Assembly (NCBI GenBank): GCA_039920665.1 | Contig: JBDSDH010000262.1 | Coordinates: 1 to 6,193 of the forward strand | DNA length: 6,193 nucleotides | Reading direction: 5' to 3' | DNA from: WLMZ01 sp039920665 | GTDB lineage: Bacteria > Actinomycetota > Acidimicrobiia > Acidimicrobiales > Ilumatobacteraceae | Shown: piece after piece, positions 1 through 6,193 of the stretch | How the letters are laid out: the number at the start of each line of letters is the position of its first letter | Position numbering within the stretch: position 1 is the first letter of the stretch | Notes under the pieces: model-generated | The model's database searches: none | The model's input: only the letters and a program-made list of their open reading frames with translations | What the model was told of the DNA's origin: nothing | Position numbers and translations under genes: made by a program

Positions 1-3000
1 GCATCTCGACGCCGGCCGGAATCACCCACCCGACCGAGAGCGCGAGCGGACCCAACACGGCGCCGTGGGCGTGTTGGCGGCCGTTCGGATCGACAGCGCG
101 CCAAGGGCGCCAAGGGCGCCAAGTGCGACATGCAGACCACACCGAACCGATCGCGAGCAGCGAGCACGCAACGAACGTCGCTCGGCCGGGACGGATCGAT
201 GCGTAACCAGCCACCACCAGCGCGAGACCAGCGAGCACCAGGTGAGCAGTCGTGATCCGCCGCCACACCGGCTGCGCCGCACGCCATGCCGGGCCGACGT
301 GGAGACCGATCGCGAACAGGGTGACCGCGGCGAAGAATCCGTACTGCTGGATCCAGTCACCGAAACGGGTGAGGAACCGAGCGGGATCGAAGCCGGCGTC
401 GTACACCTGATTGCGCCATGTGTACGGCGCCCACGCCACCACGGCCGCGACCACCGCCGCGGCAGCGGGCGTGATGCATTGCCGCCACGGCACGCGACTG
501 ATCAGCGCGGCAACGAATGCTGCGGCGACGAAACCGGCCGACAACGGCAGGTCCCAGGTGTTGGTCATTCGCAGCAGTCCGACCATGCCACCGAGGATCA
601 GACCGAGCACGATCGAGGCAACCCGGCGACGCTCGACGAGTGCACCGTGAAGGGCGATGCACAGTGTCGGAATCACGAGGAAGACACCGATTCCCATCAC
701 GTGCGGGTGGAGGTCGGCGAACAGCAGTGACCAGGCGGGAAACTCGGTGATCGCATTGCCGTCGGGGATCAGCCGACTGAGTGCCCACCAATCAACCTGC
801 CCGGGCACGCGTCCGGTGCCGATCAAGTTGCCGCCCGACACGATGGTCCAGATCGAGTGCAGGATCGCGCTGTTGCCGAGCAGCAGGACCAGCACCACGC
901 TGAGCAATCCGGCCACCACGGTCACCCGTGCCTCGATCCGGCGGGCCGTGGCTGCGACGGCGGCACCCAACGAGAACGCAGCACCGGCAGCGCACGACGC
1001 GAACAGGCCGACGCCGAGGTTGAAGGTCATGACCGGCGACGTCTTCAACAGCCGGGCCGGCATCGTCAACAAGAACCAGCCGCCGTAGTAGTAGTTGATC
1101 GATCCGCCGGAGAACCACGGGTCGTAGACGGGCAGTGTCCTGGTGCGCAGGACCGCCGTCAGGACTGTCAATTCGAACGGCTTCTCGCCGCCGCGCGCTG
1201 GATGCCACAGATCGGGGTTCATCGCCCGCAGACCCACGAATGCGAAGAACATCAGGGCCGTGACTGCTTCGACCACGATCAACCGTCGCCGTCGCTGCCG
1301 CCACAACCCGAGAAGTGCGGCGCGGCGGCGCCATCCAACGACGCATCCCAACGCGAGGAACGCCAACGCGATCGTGACGACGAGCGTTCGATCGATGACA
1401 AGATCGAGCCAGGCCGCGGCGACGAACACGGCGAACGACAACAGTGCGAGCGCCAGGGTCTTGCTGAGCCCGAGGCCGGCGTCGGGCAATCGGCGCAGCA
1501 GCGGGAATGCGAGGACGAACGCGATCACACCGAATGTCTCGAGCAGGACGAACCATCCGAGCGCGTGGGCGAGCGAGGAACCGCCGGTGTCGAATGCTTC
1601 GTCGTACGTCGGTCCGGTCGCGTTGGTTGCGATTTCGGCGGGATACAGGAACAACCCGTTGGCGGTGGCGTCGTTGGGGTCCATCCAGATCGCGTTCGAC
1701 GCAGCAGCCGGATCGAGCACCGCAACGATTTCCTCCCGGTCCAGTTCGCGAGTCTTGGCCCAGATCCGCACCTCGGGATGGTCGACGATGAAGAACGACT
1801 CGTCGGCCGTCGAGTCGTCGAGATGCCACGGACCGAGACGAAGCCCGGTCTCGAATGTCGCCACCCGTTCGAATCCGAGCGCGCCGGAATCGAGTCCGTC
1901 GAAGAAGTTGATCGTGGAGGGGAACCGAGCCGGCATTCGAGCCGTACTGGCCCAGATCCGCGGTGACGATTCGACGACGTAGTCCACCGTCAGCAGTTGG
2001 TCAGCGATTGTCGCGACCTTGGCTTCGTCGTCCGGGCCGACCATGTCGAGTTGGACGTTGCGGAAGGCGTCGGCGTCGAGGCCCGGCAACCGCAGCGGCA
2101 AGCCGTCGTCCCAGTTCTGGCTGGTGAGCACGCTGCCTGGGGCAACGTTGGCCTCGATCCAACGCGACGCCTCGATTCGGGTGTTCGGGTGGTTGTAGAC
2201 GCCATTGACGAACGCAACGCCCCACAGCGTTGCGAGGCCGATGCTGACCACCGCGATCCCTGACCCCGTGATGCGGTCGAGGCCATGGGAGCGGCGCGCC
2301 CAGCGGACGGCTGCAGCGACGCCGAGTCCGGCGATCGCGTACAGGCCGGGCAGCATCGGGATGAAATAGCGACCGGTGGTGACGGTCGTTCGAGCGATGT
2401 AGACGAACGGCACGACGACCGATGCGAGCACGAGCACGATCGGCCAGCGGCCGATGTCGGTCATCAACTGGATTCGTTCGCCGAACCCGCGCCGAGCGAG
2501 TCGGTCCCGGGCGAGCCGTAGTGACATCGCGACCGCACCGAATGCTGCGCCGATGACGACACCCGGGCCGACGGTGAAGACTCCCAACCACACCAACGGT
2601 TGGAGGACCGGTATCCGTTTGGCCCACTGGAATGATGGTGGCGCTGTACTCGCCGACAGTTCGCTGGCGCGACGGATGTCGTCGGTGAACGAGGTCGACA
2701 GGGTGAGCCCGAGTCCGTTGAACGCTGCGGGATCGAACACGCGAAACGAGATCACGGCCGCGATGATCGCGGTACCCAGCCGGACCAGATCACTCTGGCG
2801 ACGGTGGCCGACGATCAGGAGCACGCAGCCGAGGAACGGAACGACGGCGACCCCGACCCCGGTCAGTTTTGCGGCGACGGCAAATCCGGCGGCAATACCG
2901 ACGGCGGCACCGGTGACCGCCGCTCGCCGACTGTCGGCTCCCCGATCGAGGCGGAGCGCGAACAGGACGGTGATCGCGCTGCCGAGTCCGAGCAGCGGTT

Positions 3001-3610
3001 CAGATCCGAGGAAGTGCGCATGTTGGATCGCCAGGACTGACGAGGCATAGAGCGCGGCTGCGGCGATGCCGGCGGTTCGGCCCCCGAGCCGGCGACCGAT
3101 CAGGCCGACCACCACCAGTGTGATCGTGTCGATTATCGCGCTGAGCAGTCGGCCGACCAACTCGATGTCATAGCGATCGTCGAAGGTGGCGGTTCCGTCG
3201 TCGTTGAGCATCGGGATGCCGATCGCGTCGAGCGTGTCCACCACTGCCGCAGCGGGCTGATCGCCGTCGGTGACGCCGTCGTGCAACCATCCCGCCGCCG
3301 CCCGCGCGGTCGCCAGCGAGATCGGCCCGTAGAGGAACGATTCCTGGGATCTGTATGCACTGGCCGGCGTTCGTTGGCCGTCGAGCCAATCGAGCACGGG
3401 GCCAACGATCGTGCCGTGCTCGGGGGGCGCCGGTTGCTTGCCGATCGCGTCGGCGGTGAACGCCCAGAACCGCTCGTCTGGGTGCAGGTGCTGACCCTGA
3501 TCGAAGTCGATGTTCCACAACCGAGCGGTGAGCCCGAATGCTGTACACACCAGGATCAGGAGCCAGAACGTTCGTTCCCGGCCCGATCTCGTGACGTCAG
3601 TCGTGGACAT
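1..3610 (-). CDS. Giant GT-C glycosyltransferase fused to DUF2298 (Chlor_Arch_YYY) domain, 3' end missing
   Basis: One open minus-strand frame runs from ATG 3610 to the left edge without a stop (1203 codons plus one base), so the C-terminus is missing. Residues about 14-31 form the first membrane segment. It is followed by an extracytoplasmic loop with D35, D37 and HPDE (43-46), where GT39/PMT-type GT-C enzymes keep catalytic acids. Several further helices follow (about 155-220, 230-265, 345-450), with GT39-like GR at 153-154, AKLTG around K248 and RYFIP at 414-418. A mostly soluble domain spans about 480-680. From about 685 a second polytopic half carries DUF2298 hallmarks: NPDLWHP (798-804), GGEKP (807-811), NYYYGGW (839-845), FADLHPH (964-970) and TNTWD (1016-1020). 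The likely role is transfer of a lipid-linked sugar at the outer face of the membrane. Substrate and acceptor are unknown. The first 14 nt overlap the end of the GT2 gene and no Shine-Dalgarno is seen, suggesting translational coupling. The family assignment is strong; the reaction is inferred. Confidence 0.9.
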   Translation of the reverse strand, partial: MSTTDVTRSGRERTFWLLILVCTAFGLTARLWNIDFDQGQHLHPDERFWAFTADAIGKQPAPPEHGTIVGPVLDWLDGQRTPASAYRSQESFLYGPISLATARAAAGWLHDGVTDGDQPAAAVVDTLDAIGIPMLNDDGTATFDDRYDIELVGRLLSAIIDTITLVVVGLIGRRLGGRTAGIAAAALYASSVLAIQHAHFLGSEPLLGLGSAITVLFALRLDRGADSRRAAVTGAAVGIAAGFAVAAKLTGVGVAVVPFLGCVLLIVGHRRQSDLVRLGTAIIAAVISFRVFDPAAFNGLGLTLSTSFTDDIRRASELSASTAPPSFQWAKRIPVLQPLVWLGVFTVGPGVVIGAAFGAVAMSLRLARDRLARRGFGERIQLMTDIGRWPIVLVLASVVVPFVYIARTTVTTGRYFIPMLPGLYAIAGLGVAAAVRWARRSHGLDRITGSGIAVVSIGLATLWGVAFVNGVYNHPNTRIEASRWIEANVAPGSVLTSQNWDDGLPLRLPGLDADAFRNVQLDMVGPDDEAKVATIADQLLTVDYVVESSPRIWASTARMPARFPSTINFFDGLDSGALGFERVATFETGLRLGPWHLDDSTADESFFIVDHPEVRIWAKTRELDREEIVAVLDPAAASNAIWMDPNDATANGLFLYPAEIATNATGPTYDEAFDTGGSSLAHALGWFVLLETFGVIAFVLAFPLLRRLPDAGLGLSKTLALALLSFAVFVAAAWLDLVIDRTLVVTIALAFLALGCVVGWRRRAALLGLWRQRRRRLIVVEAVTALMFFAFVGLRAMNPDLWHPARGGEKPFELTVLTAVLRTRTLPVYDPWFSGGSINYYYGGWFLLTMPARLLKTSPVMTFNLGVGLFASCAAGAAFSLGAAVAATARRIEARVTVVAGLLSVVLVLLLGNSAILHSIWTIVSGGNLIGTGRVPGQVDWWALSRLIPDGNAITEFPAWSLLFADLHPHVMGIGVFLVIPTLCIALHGALVERRRVASIVLGLILGGMVGLLRMTNTWDLPLSAGFVAAAFVAALISRVPWRQCITPAAAAVVAAVVAWAPYTWRNQVYDAGFDPARFLTRFGDWIQQYGFFAAVTLFAIGLHVGPAWRAAQPVWRRITTAHLVLAGLALVVAGYASIRPGRATFVACSLLAIGSVWSACRTWRPWRPWRAVDPNGRQHAHGAVLGPLALSVGWVIPAGVEM
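98..123 (-). repeat. 9-bp in-frame tandem repeat (nearly three copies) inside the GT-C/DUF2298 gene
   Basis: GCGCCAAGG is repeated at 98-106 and 107-115, and eight of its nine bases follow at 116-123. On the coding (minus) strand it gives Trp-Arg-Pro repeated, with tryptophans at residues 1164, 1167 and 1170. It falls in a basic loop between hydrophobic segments near the end of the visible protein and keeps the frame. Confidence 0.8.
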
Positions 3611-4337
3611 ACGGACGAATCGGCCGACGGCTGAACCGCAGCGTCTCGACCGTGCTCGTTCGAACGGCGCGGGCAAGACGACCGAGGCGAAGGGTGGATC
3701 GACCGTGCACCCGAGCAAGGTGAGTGGTCTCCAGTTCGGTGACCCGCGCCCCCGAACGATGAGCGCCGAGCACGATCATGATCGAGGGTGCGAACGCAGT
3801 GGCGGGAATGTTCGGCTCGAGATGTTGCCACAGCTCTCGCCGGATCATCTTGAACGGGACGTTCGCATCGCGGACCCACGTCCGGGCGAGCGCCGACACC
3901 ATGGCCCGAGTGACACGGGTCAACACCAATCGGTGCAGCGGATCGTGCCGGGTGACGCGCACCCCTGCGACGAGATCGCTGACGTCGCGATGGGCCCACA
4001 GCAACTCGAACTCGGACACATCGACCTGACCGTCGCTGTCGAGGTGGAAAATCCACGCTCCGGTCGAGGTGTCGATCGCGCGGCGGACCGAACGACCGTG
4101 ACCGGAGTTGGTCTCGTTGACGATGACGGTGATCCGGGGATCATCGGCGGCCAGTTGGTGGAGGACCGCTGCCGTGTCGTCGGTCGAACAGTCGTCGACG
4201 ATGATCAGGTCGCTGTGCGGAATCGGATCCAGGATGTGGGCGACGATGTCGGCAATCACGTCGGCGATTCCGATCGCCTCGTTGTACACCGGCATCACGA
4301 CCGAGAGCGTCATGCGACCCGCGTGGGGTTCTGTCAC
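3597..4337 (-). CDS. Family 2 glycosyltransferase, polyprenyl-phosphate sugar synthase-like
   Basis: This is a 246-residue GT-A fold transferase. Visible motifs are VVMPVYNE (13-20), the nucleotide-binding IIVDDCSTDDT (45-55), NSGHGRSVRRA (77-87) and the metal-binding DSD (100-102) followed by GQVD. Later come VPFKMIRREL, resembling the FK-x-xRR segment of DPM1/ArnC-like enzymes, and a C-terminal basic RVHGRSTLR. No membrane helix is evident, and the length is close to soluble DPM1-type synthases. The likely reaction moves a sugar from a nucleotide donor to polyprenyl phosphate at the cytoplasmic face, giving the lipid-linked donor that a GT-C enzyme needs; the downstream gene encodes one. 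The GTG start at 4337 shares the four bases GTGA with the stop of the preceding gene. An ATG eight codons later (4313), just before the first conserved strand, is a possible alternative start. The sugar cannot be told from the sequence. Confidence 0.9.
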   Translation of the reverse strand: MTEPHAGRMTLSVVMPVYNEAIGIADVIADIVAHILDPIPHSDLIIVDDCSTDDTAAVLHQLAADDPRITVIVNETNSGHGRSVRRAIDTSTGAWIFHLDSDGQVDVSEFELLWAHRDVSDLVAGVRVTRHDPLHRLVLTRVTRAMVSALARTWVRDANVPFKMIRRELWQHLEPNIPATAFAPSIMIVLGAHRSGARVTELETTHLARVHGRSTLRLGRLARAVRTSTVETLRFSRRPIRPYVHD

Positions 4338-5737
4338 AACGACCAGGCCTGCTCGACGGTTCCGTCAGCGATCAGCCGGGCGGCGTCGACACCCATCTTG
4401 ACGGCGTGGTCCATGTTGCCGAGCTCGTAGCGCCACGCGCCGAACCGACCACGAGAGAGAATCGAGCGGTCCATCAACCACGGTTGGATCGTGGCGAGCG
4501 CGCGATCGCGTCCGAGGGTCGGCACCGGATATCCGTAGCGAAGGTGTTCCACGTGCACACTCGCGACGGGTGCGTCGTTCGCGACGAGCCCGATCGTTCT
4601 GATCGCATCGTCCACCCGTGCGCCGAGTTCGGTGTCGTCGGTGGTTGCGAGCGGGCGCCACGGCGAGCTCGCGATCTCCGTCATCCAACTGCAGTAGCGA
4701 GCGGTGTCGCTGCCCGGCACGTTGGCGGCGGCGTACTTGGCGAAGTTCGTCGCCCGGTAGAACGGCACGTCGGTGTCGGGGAAGTACAGCCATGACCGCT
4801 CGTCGCTCAGTGGCGCCTCGTACCCGACCCCGACCACGGTGACGCTGTTGTGGACAAGGGCGCCAGCGGCTGCGGCGATATCAGAGGGGATGTCGGTGAT
4901 CGTGTCGACCAAGTGGTCGAGCGGTCCGGTGGACACGAGATGGTCATAACCGATCACATCGCCGTTGGAGAGCGTGATGCTGCGGGTGGTCGCATCGATC
5001 GCGATGACCTCGACGCCGTAGGTGATGCGGTCCTCGAGCGGCAGCGCCGCTCGTCGATAGATCTCGCCAGTGCCGCCCGACGACGGGAATGCGAACAGGT
5101 TGTTCGGACCCCAAGCGACGTCGTCGCGACGAGTCGCCAACGAACGCAGGGCCTGGCGCCAGTCAACGGTGGACACTCGTTCGGCCATCCACTGCGAGCT
5201 CATCGCCGACACCGGCTGGGCCCAGACCTTTTCGTTATACGGACGCATGAAGTGGTCGACGATGCCCGATCCGAACATGCCCGCCAGCCAGGTGCCGAAG
5301 TCGACCTCGTCACCTGGAGACCCCGCCCGGGTCGCTGCGACCGGACCTGCGGAGCATTGGGCTTCGACCAATCCGATGATCGCTGCTTCGGCCATCTCGG
5401 ATGGCAAACGGTGGAGGTTGTTCTGGAGCGGATAGGGCACCCATTCGCCCCCGATGTGTACATATGACGAGCGGTCGTGGCGTACGACGTCTTCGCCCAT
5501 CGTGTCGGCGAGCAGCCGATCGAACTCGCCGTAGTGCGAAAAGACGACATGTCCGCCGCGATCCCAGGTGAATCCCGCTGGATCGACGACCGACGCCGCC
5601 AGGCCACCCGGTCGGTCGCCGATCTCCAACACTCGGACATCGAATTGGCGACTGTCCGAGGCCGAGGACTCGAGTTCGCGAGCACAGGCAAGGCCGCACG
5701 GGCCGGCCCCGATGATGACCACCCTCTCGTTCGGCAC
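4334..5737 (-). CDS. FAD-dependent oxidoreductase, UDP-galactopyranose mutase / HemY-like
   Basis: This is a 467-residue flavoprotein counted from GTG 5737. An N-terminal Rossmann FAD motif VVIIGAGPCG (GxGxxG at 10-15) is followed by E38 for the ribose, then RPGG (42-45) and DRGGHVVF (59-66). YPLQNN (102-107) recalls the YP-x-N segment of UDP-galactopyranose mutases. PYNEKVWA (166-173) is typical of the amine-oxidase/HemY-like flavoproteins found in polysaccharide loci. The C-terminal second FAD contact is around GRFGAWRYE (430-438), ending with HAVKMGVDAA. It is probably cytosolic. The reaction is unknown; isomerising or oxidising a nucleotide sugar or a lipid-linked intermediate would fit the two transferases downstream. 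It is the first gene of the operon and its stop overlaps the GT2 start. The frame is open to a GTG at 5800, but those 21 extra residues look non-conserved and cover the promoter region. GTG 5737 lies just downstream of a -10 element and close to the first beta strand. Confidence 0.85.
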   Translation of the reverse strand: MPNERVVIIGAGPCGLACARELESSASDSRQFDVRVLEIGDRPGGLAASVVDPAGFTWDRGGHVVFSHYGEFDRLLADTMGEDVVRHDRSSYVHIGGEWVPYPLQNNLHRLPSEMAEAAIIGLVEAQCSAGPVAATRAGSPGDEVDFGTWLAGMFGSGIVDHFMRPYNEKVWAQPVSAMSSQWMAERVSTVDWRQALRSLATRRDDVAWGPNNLFAFPSSGGTGEIYRRAALPLEDRITYGVEVIAIDATTRSITLSNGDVIGYDHLVSTGPLDHLVDTITDIPSDIAAAAGALVHNSVTVVGVGYEAPLSDERSWLYFPDTDVPFYRATNFAKYAAANVPGSDTARYCSWMTEIASSPWRPLATTDDTELGARVDDAIRTIGLVANDAPVASVHVEHLRYGYPVPTLGRDRALATIQPWLMDRSILSRGRFGAWRYELGNMDHAVKMGVDAARLIADGTVEQAWSL

Positions 5738-5743
5738 GACCAG

Positions 5744-5752
5744 AGAATAACA
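5744..5752 (-). promoter_or_regulatory. Candidate extended -10 promoter of the glycosylation operon (possibly leaderless)
   Basis: Read on the minus strand, 5752 to 5744 is TGTTATTCT: a TG one base before the hexamer TATTCT, which fits TANNNT and the extended -10 form. The GTG at 5737 begins seven bases after the start of the gap that follows the hexamer, where transcription would be expected to start. The mRNA could therefore be leaderless, which is common in actinobacteria. No good -35 is seen 16-18 bp upstream. Confidence 0.45.
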
Positions 5753-5759
5753 GTCGGCA

Positions 5760-5787
5760 TTGTGCGATCTGGTCTGAGGTATAGGAT
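5760..5787 (+). promoter_or_regulatory. Candidate sigma70-type promoter of the repeat protein gene
   Basis: TTGTGC (5760-5765) and TAGGAT (5782-5787) are separated by 16 bp, a usual spacing for a housekeeping promoter. The -10 fits TANNNT; the -35 matches the consensus only in TTG. Transcription would start near 5794, leaving about 40 nt of leader before ATG 5834. It lies back to back with the operon promoter. Confidence 0.4.
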
Positions 5788-5796
5788 TGGCAGGTT

Positions 5797-5809
5797 GCAC
5801 GCGCCGTGC
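5797..5809. other. Short inverted repeat in the divergent intergenic region
   Basis: GCACG, a 3-nt centre CGC, then CGTGC form a perfect 5-bp-arm palindrome just downstream of the expected plus-strand transcription start. It could be an operator or a small leader hairpin, but a repeat this short and GC-rich also arises by chance. Confidence 0.25.
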
Positions 5810-5820
5810 GCGACCGAGTG

Positions 5821-5829
5821 AAAGGGTGA
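5821..5829 (+). promoter_or_regulatory. Ribosome binding site of the repeat protein gene
   Basis: AAAGGGTGA resembles the anti-16S consensus AAAGGAGGTGA with two bases missing, and lies four bases before ATG 5834. It supports this start codon, in contrast to the minus-strand genes, where no clear Shine-Dalgarno is seen. Confidence 0.6.
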
Positions 5830-5833
5830 CCTG

Positions 5834-6193
5834 ATGAAGCAGAAGCTGACAACCCTTGCCTTTGTCGCTGCCATCATCGTTGCATTCACGGCGCTCGTGG
5901 GCGGAACCGGCTCGGACACCGTCGCACCGGCTGCAGCAGCCGCGGTCGCTGAGACCCCATGCCCGACACCAACCGTCGATGTCACCACCACCACGGCATT
6001 ACCGCAGTCGCCGACGCCCACCAACACCCCATCGAACACGCCGACTGCTTCCAATACGCCGACGAACACGCCGACGAACACGCCGACGAACACGCCGACT
6101 GCTTCCAATACGCCGACGAACACACCGACGAACACGCCGACGAACACGCCGACGAACACACCGACGAATACACCCACGAACACACCCACGAAC
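5834..6193 (+). CDS. Secreted Thr/Pro/Asn-rich NTPT-repeat surface protein, N-terminal part
   Basis: ATG 5834 opens 120 codons that run to the right edge without a stop, so most of the protein may be outside. The N-terminus has KQK followed by a hydrophobic stretch at about 8-22, then small residues and an AVA (37-39) before E40, a plausible signal peptidase I site. There is no lipobox, and the only cysteine is C43. After a linker with CPTPT and TTTT, residues 61-120 are almost pure tandem NTPT with two TAS interruptions. Such stalks are common in exported proteins of Acidimicrobiia and Chloroflexota. They probably form an extended, possibly O-glycosylated spacer to a functional domain further downstream, which cannot be seen here. 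A Shine-Dalgarno-like AAAGGGTGA precedes the start. It is transcribed away from the glycosyltransferase operon. The molecular function is unknown. Confidence 0.85.
   Translation, partial: MKQKLTTLAFVAAIIVAFTALVGGTGSDTVAPAAAAAVAETPCPTPTVDVTTTTALPQSPTPTNTPSNTPTASNTPTNTPTNTPTNTPTASNTPTNTPTNTPTNTPTNTPTNTPTNTPTN
6014..6193 (+). repeat. 12-bp coding tandem repeat (NTPT), with a nested 54-bp period, open at the right edge
   Basis: Units of the type AACACGCCGACG, each coding Asn-Thr-Pro-Thr, repeat head to tail to the end of the window. The insert ACTGCTTCCAAT (Thr-Ala-Ser-Asn) occurs at 6044-6055 and again at 6098-6109, giving a 54-bp higher-order period at the start of the array. After the second insert the array is pure NTPT. 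Towards the right edge the units differ at third codon positions (ACG/ACA, CCG/CCC, AAC/AAT) without changing the peptide. The copy number is likely to vary and the array is prone to assembly collapse. Confidence 0.95.

Noticed and set aside
357..1829. Minus-strand open frames at 357-791 and 792-1829
   Set aside because: They are out of frame with the gene that shows DUF2298 motifs throughout, and their Arg-rich translations are typical frame shadows.
857..1982. Long open frames on the plus strand (also at 65-730 and 3510-4430)
   Set aside because: They lie opposite the GT-C/DUF2298 and GT2 genes. Their translations are rich in Arg, Ser, Asp and Gln without family motifs or hydrophobic segments, as expected for antisense frames in GC-rich DNA.
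5738..5800. Longer flavoprotein start at GTG 5800
   Set aside because: It adds 21 polar residues before the first beta strand, has no Shine-Dalgarno, and would put the -10-like TGTTATTCT inside the coding region. It cannot be fully excluded.
5200..6189. Minus-strand open frame with GVFV repeats running from the repeat array into the flavoprotein
   Set aside because: Its repeat is simply the antisense reading of the NTPT array, and its remainder is a wrong-frame reading of the flavoprotein gene.
6014..6193. Tandem array as a CRISPR or iteron array
   Set aside because: There are no unique spacers, the 12-bp units are contiguous and in frame with a signal-peptide-bearing gene, and variation is at silent positions.
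6014..6193. N-glycosylation sequons in the Asn-rich repeat
   Set aside because: The repeat reads N-T-P-T, so the residue two after Asn is Pro and not Ser or Thr; no N-x-S/T site is made by the unit.

Overview
The window is GC-rich DNA, with C or G in most third codon positions. It carries a compact minus-strand operon of three membrane- or glycan-related genes and, divergently, the start of a secreted Thr/Pro/Asn repeat protein. The base composition, GTG starts, TANNNT-type -10 elements, NTPT-repeat surface protein and DUF2298/'YYY' membrane protein suggest a high-GC actinobacterium such as an Acidimicrobiia (Ilumatobacter-like) member. Chloroflexota also carry this combination of families, so the taxonomy is a guess.

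Layout, in order of minus-strand transcription. A FAD-dependent oxidoreductase (5737 to 4334) has a Rossmann FAD-binding start and resembles UDP-galactopyranose mutase or HemY-type flavoproteins. It overlaps by 4 nt a family 2 glycosyltransferase (4337 to 3597) of the polyprenyl-phosphate sugar synthase type. That gene overlaps by 14 nt a very large membrane protein (3610 running off the left edge, at least 1203 codons). Its N-terminal half looks like a GT39/PMT-type GT-C glycosyltransferase. Its C-terminal half carries the hallmarks of DUF2298 (the 'Chlor_Arch_YYY' domain): GGEKP, NYYYGG, FADLHPH and TNTWD. Nearly 60% of the window is this one gene, which is easy to miss because its stop lies outside the window.

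From 5738 to 5833 is a short divergent intergenic region with a candidate promoter on each strand. The plus-strand gene starting at 5834 encodes a signal-peptide-like N-terminus and then at least 60 residues of NTPT-type tandem repeat, which continues past the right edge.

Working model (inference): the GT2 enzyme charges a polyprenyl phosphate with a sugar on the cytoplasmic side, the flavoprotein makes or modifies the sugar or lipid, and the GT-C/DUF2298 protein transfers the sugar outside the membrane. The divergent Thr-rich repeat protein would be an attractive O-glycosylation acceptor, but nothing in the sequence proves that link. No RNA genes, insertion sequences, CRISPR arrays or terminators were seen.
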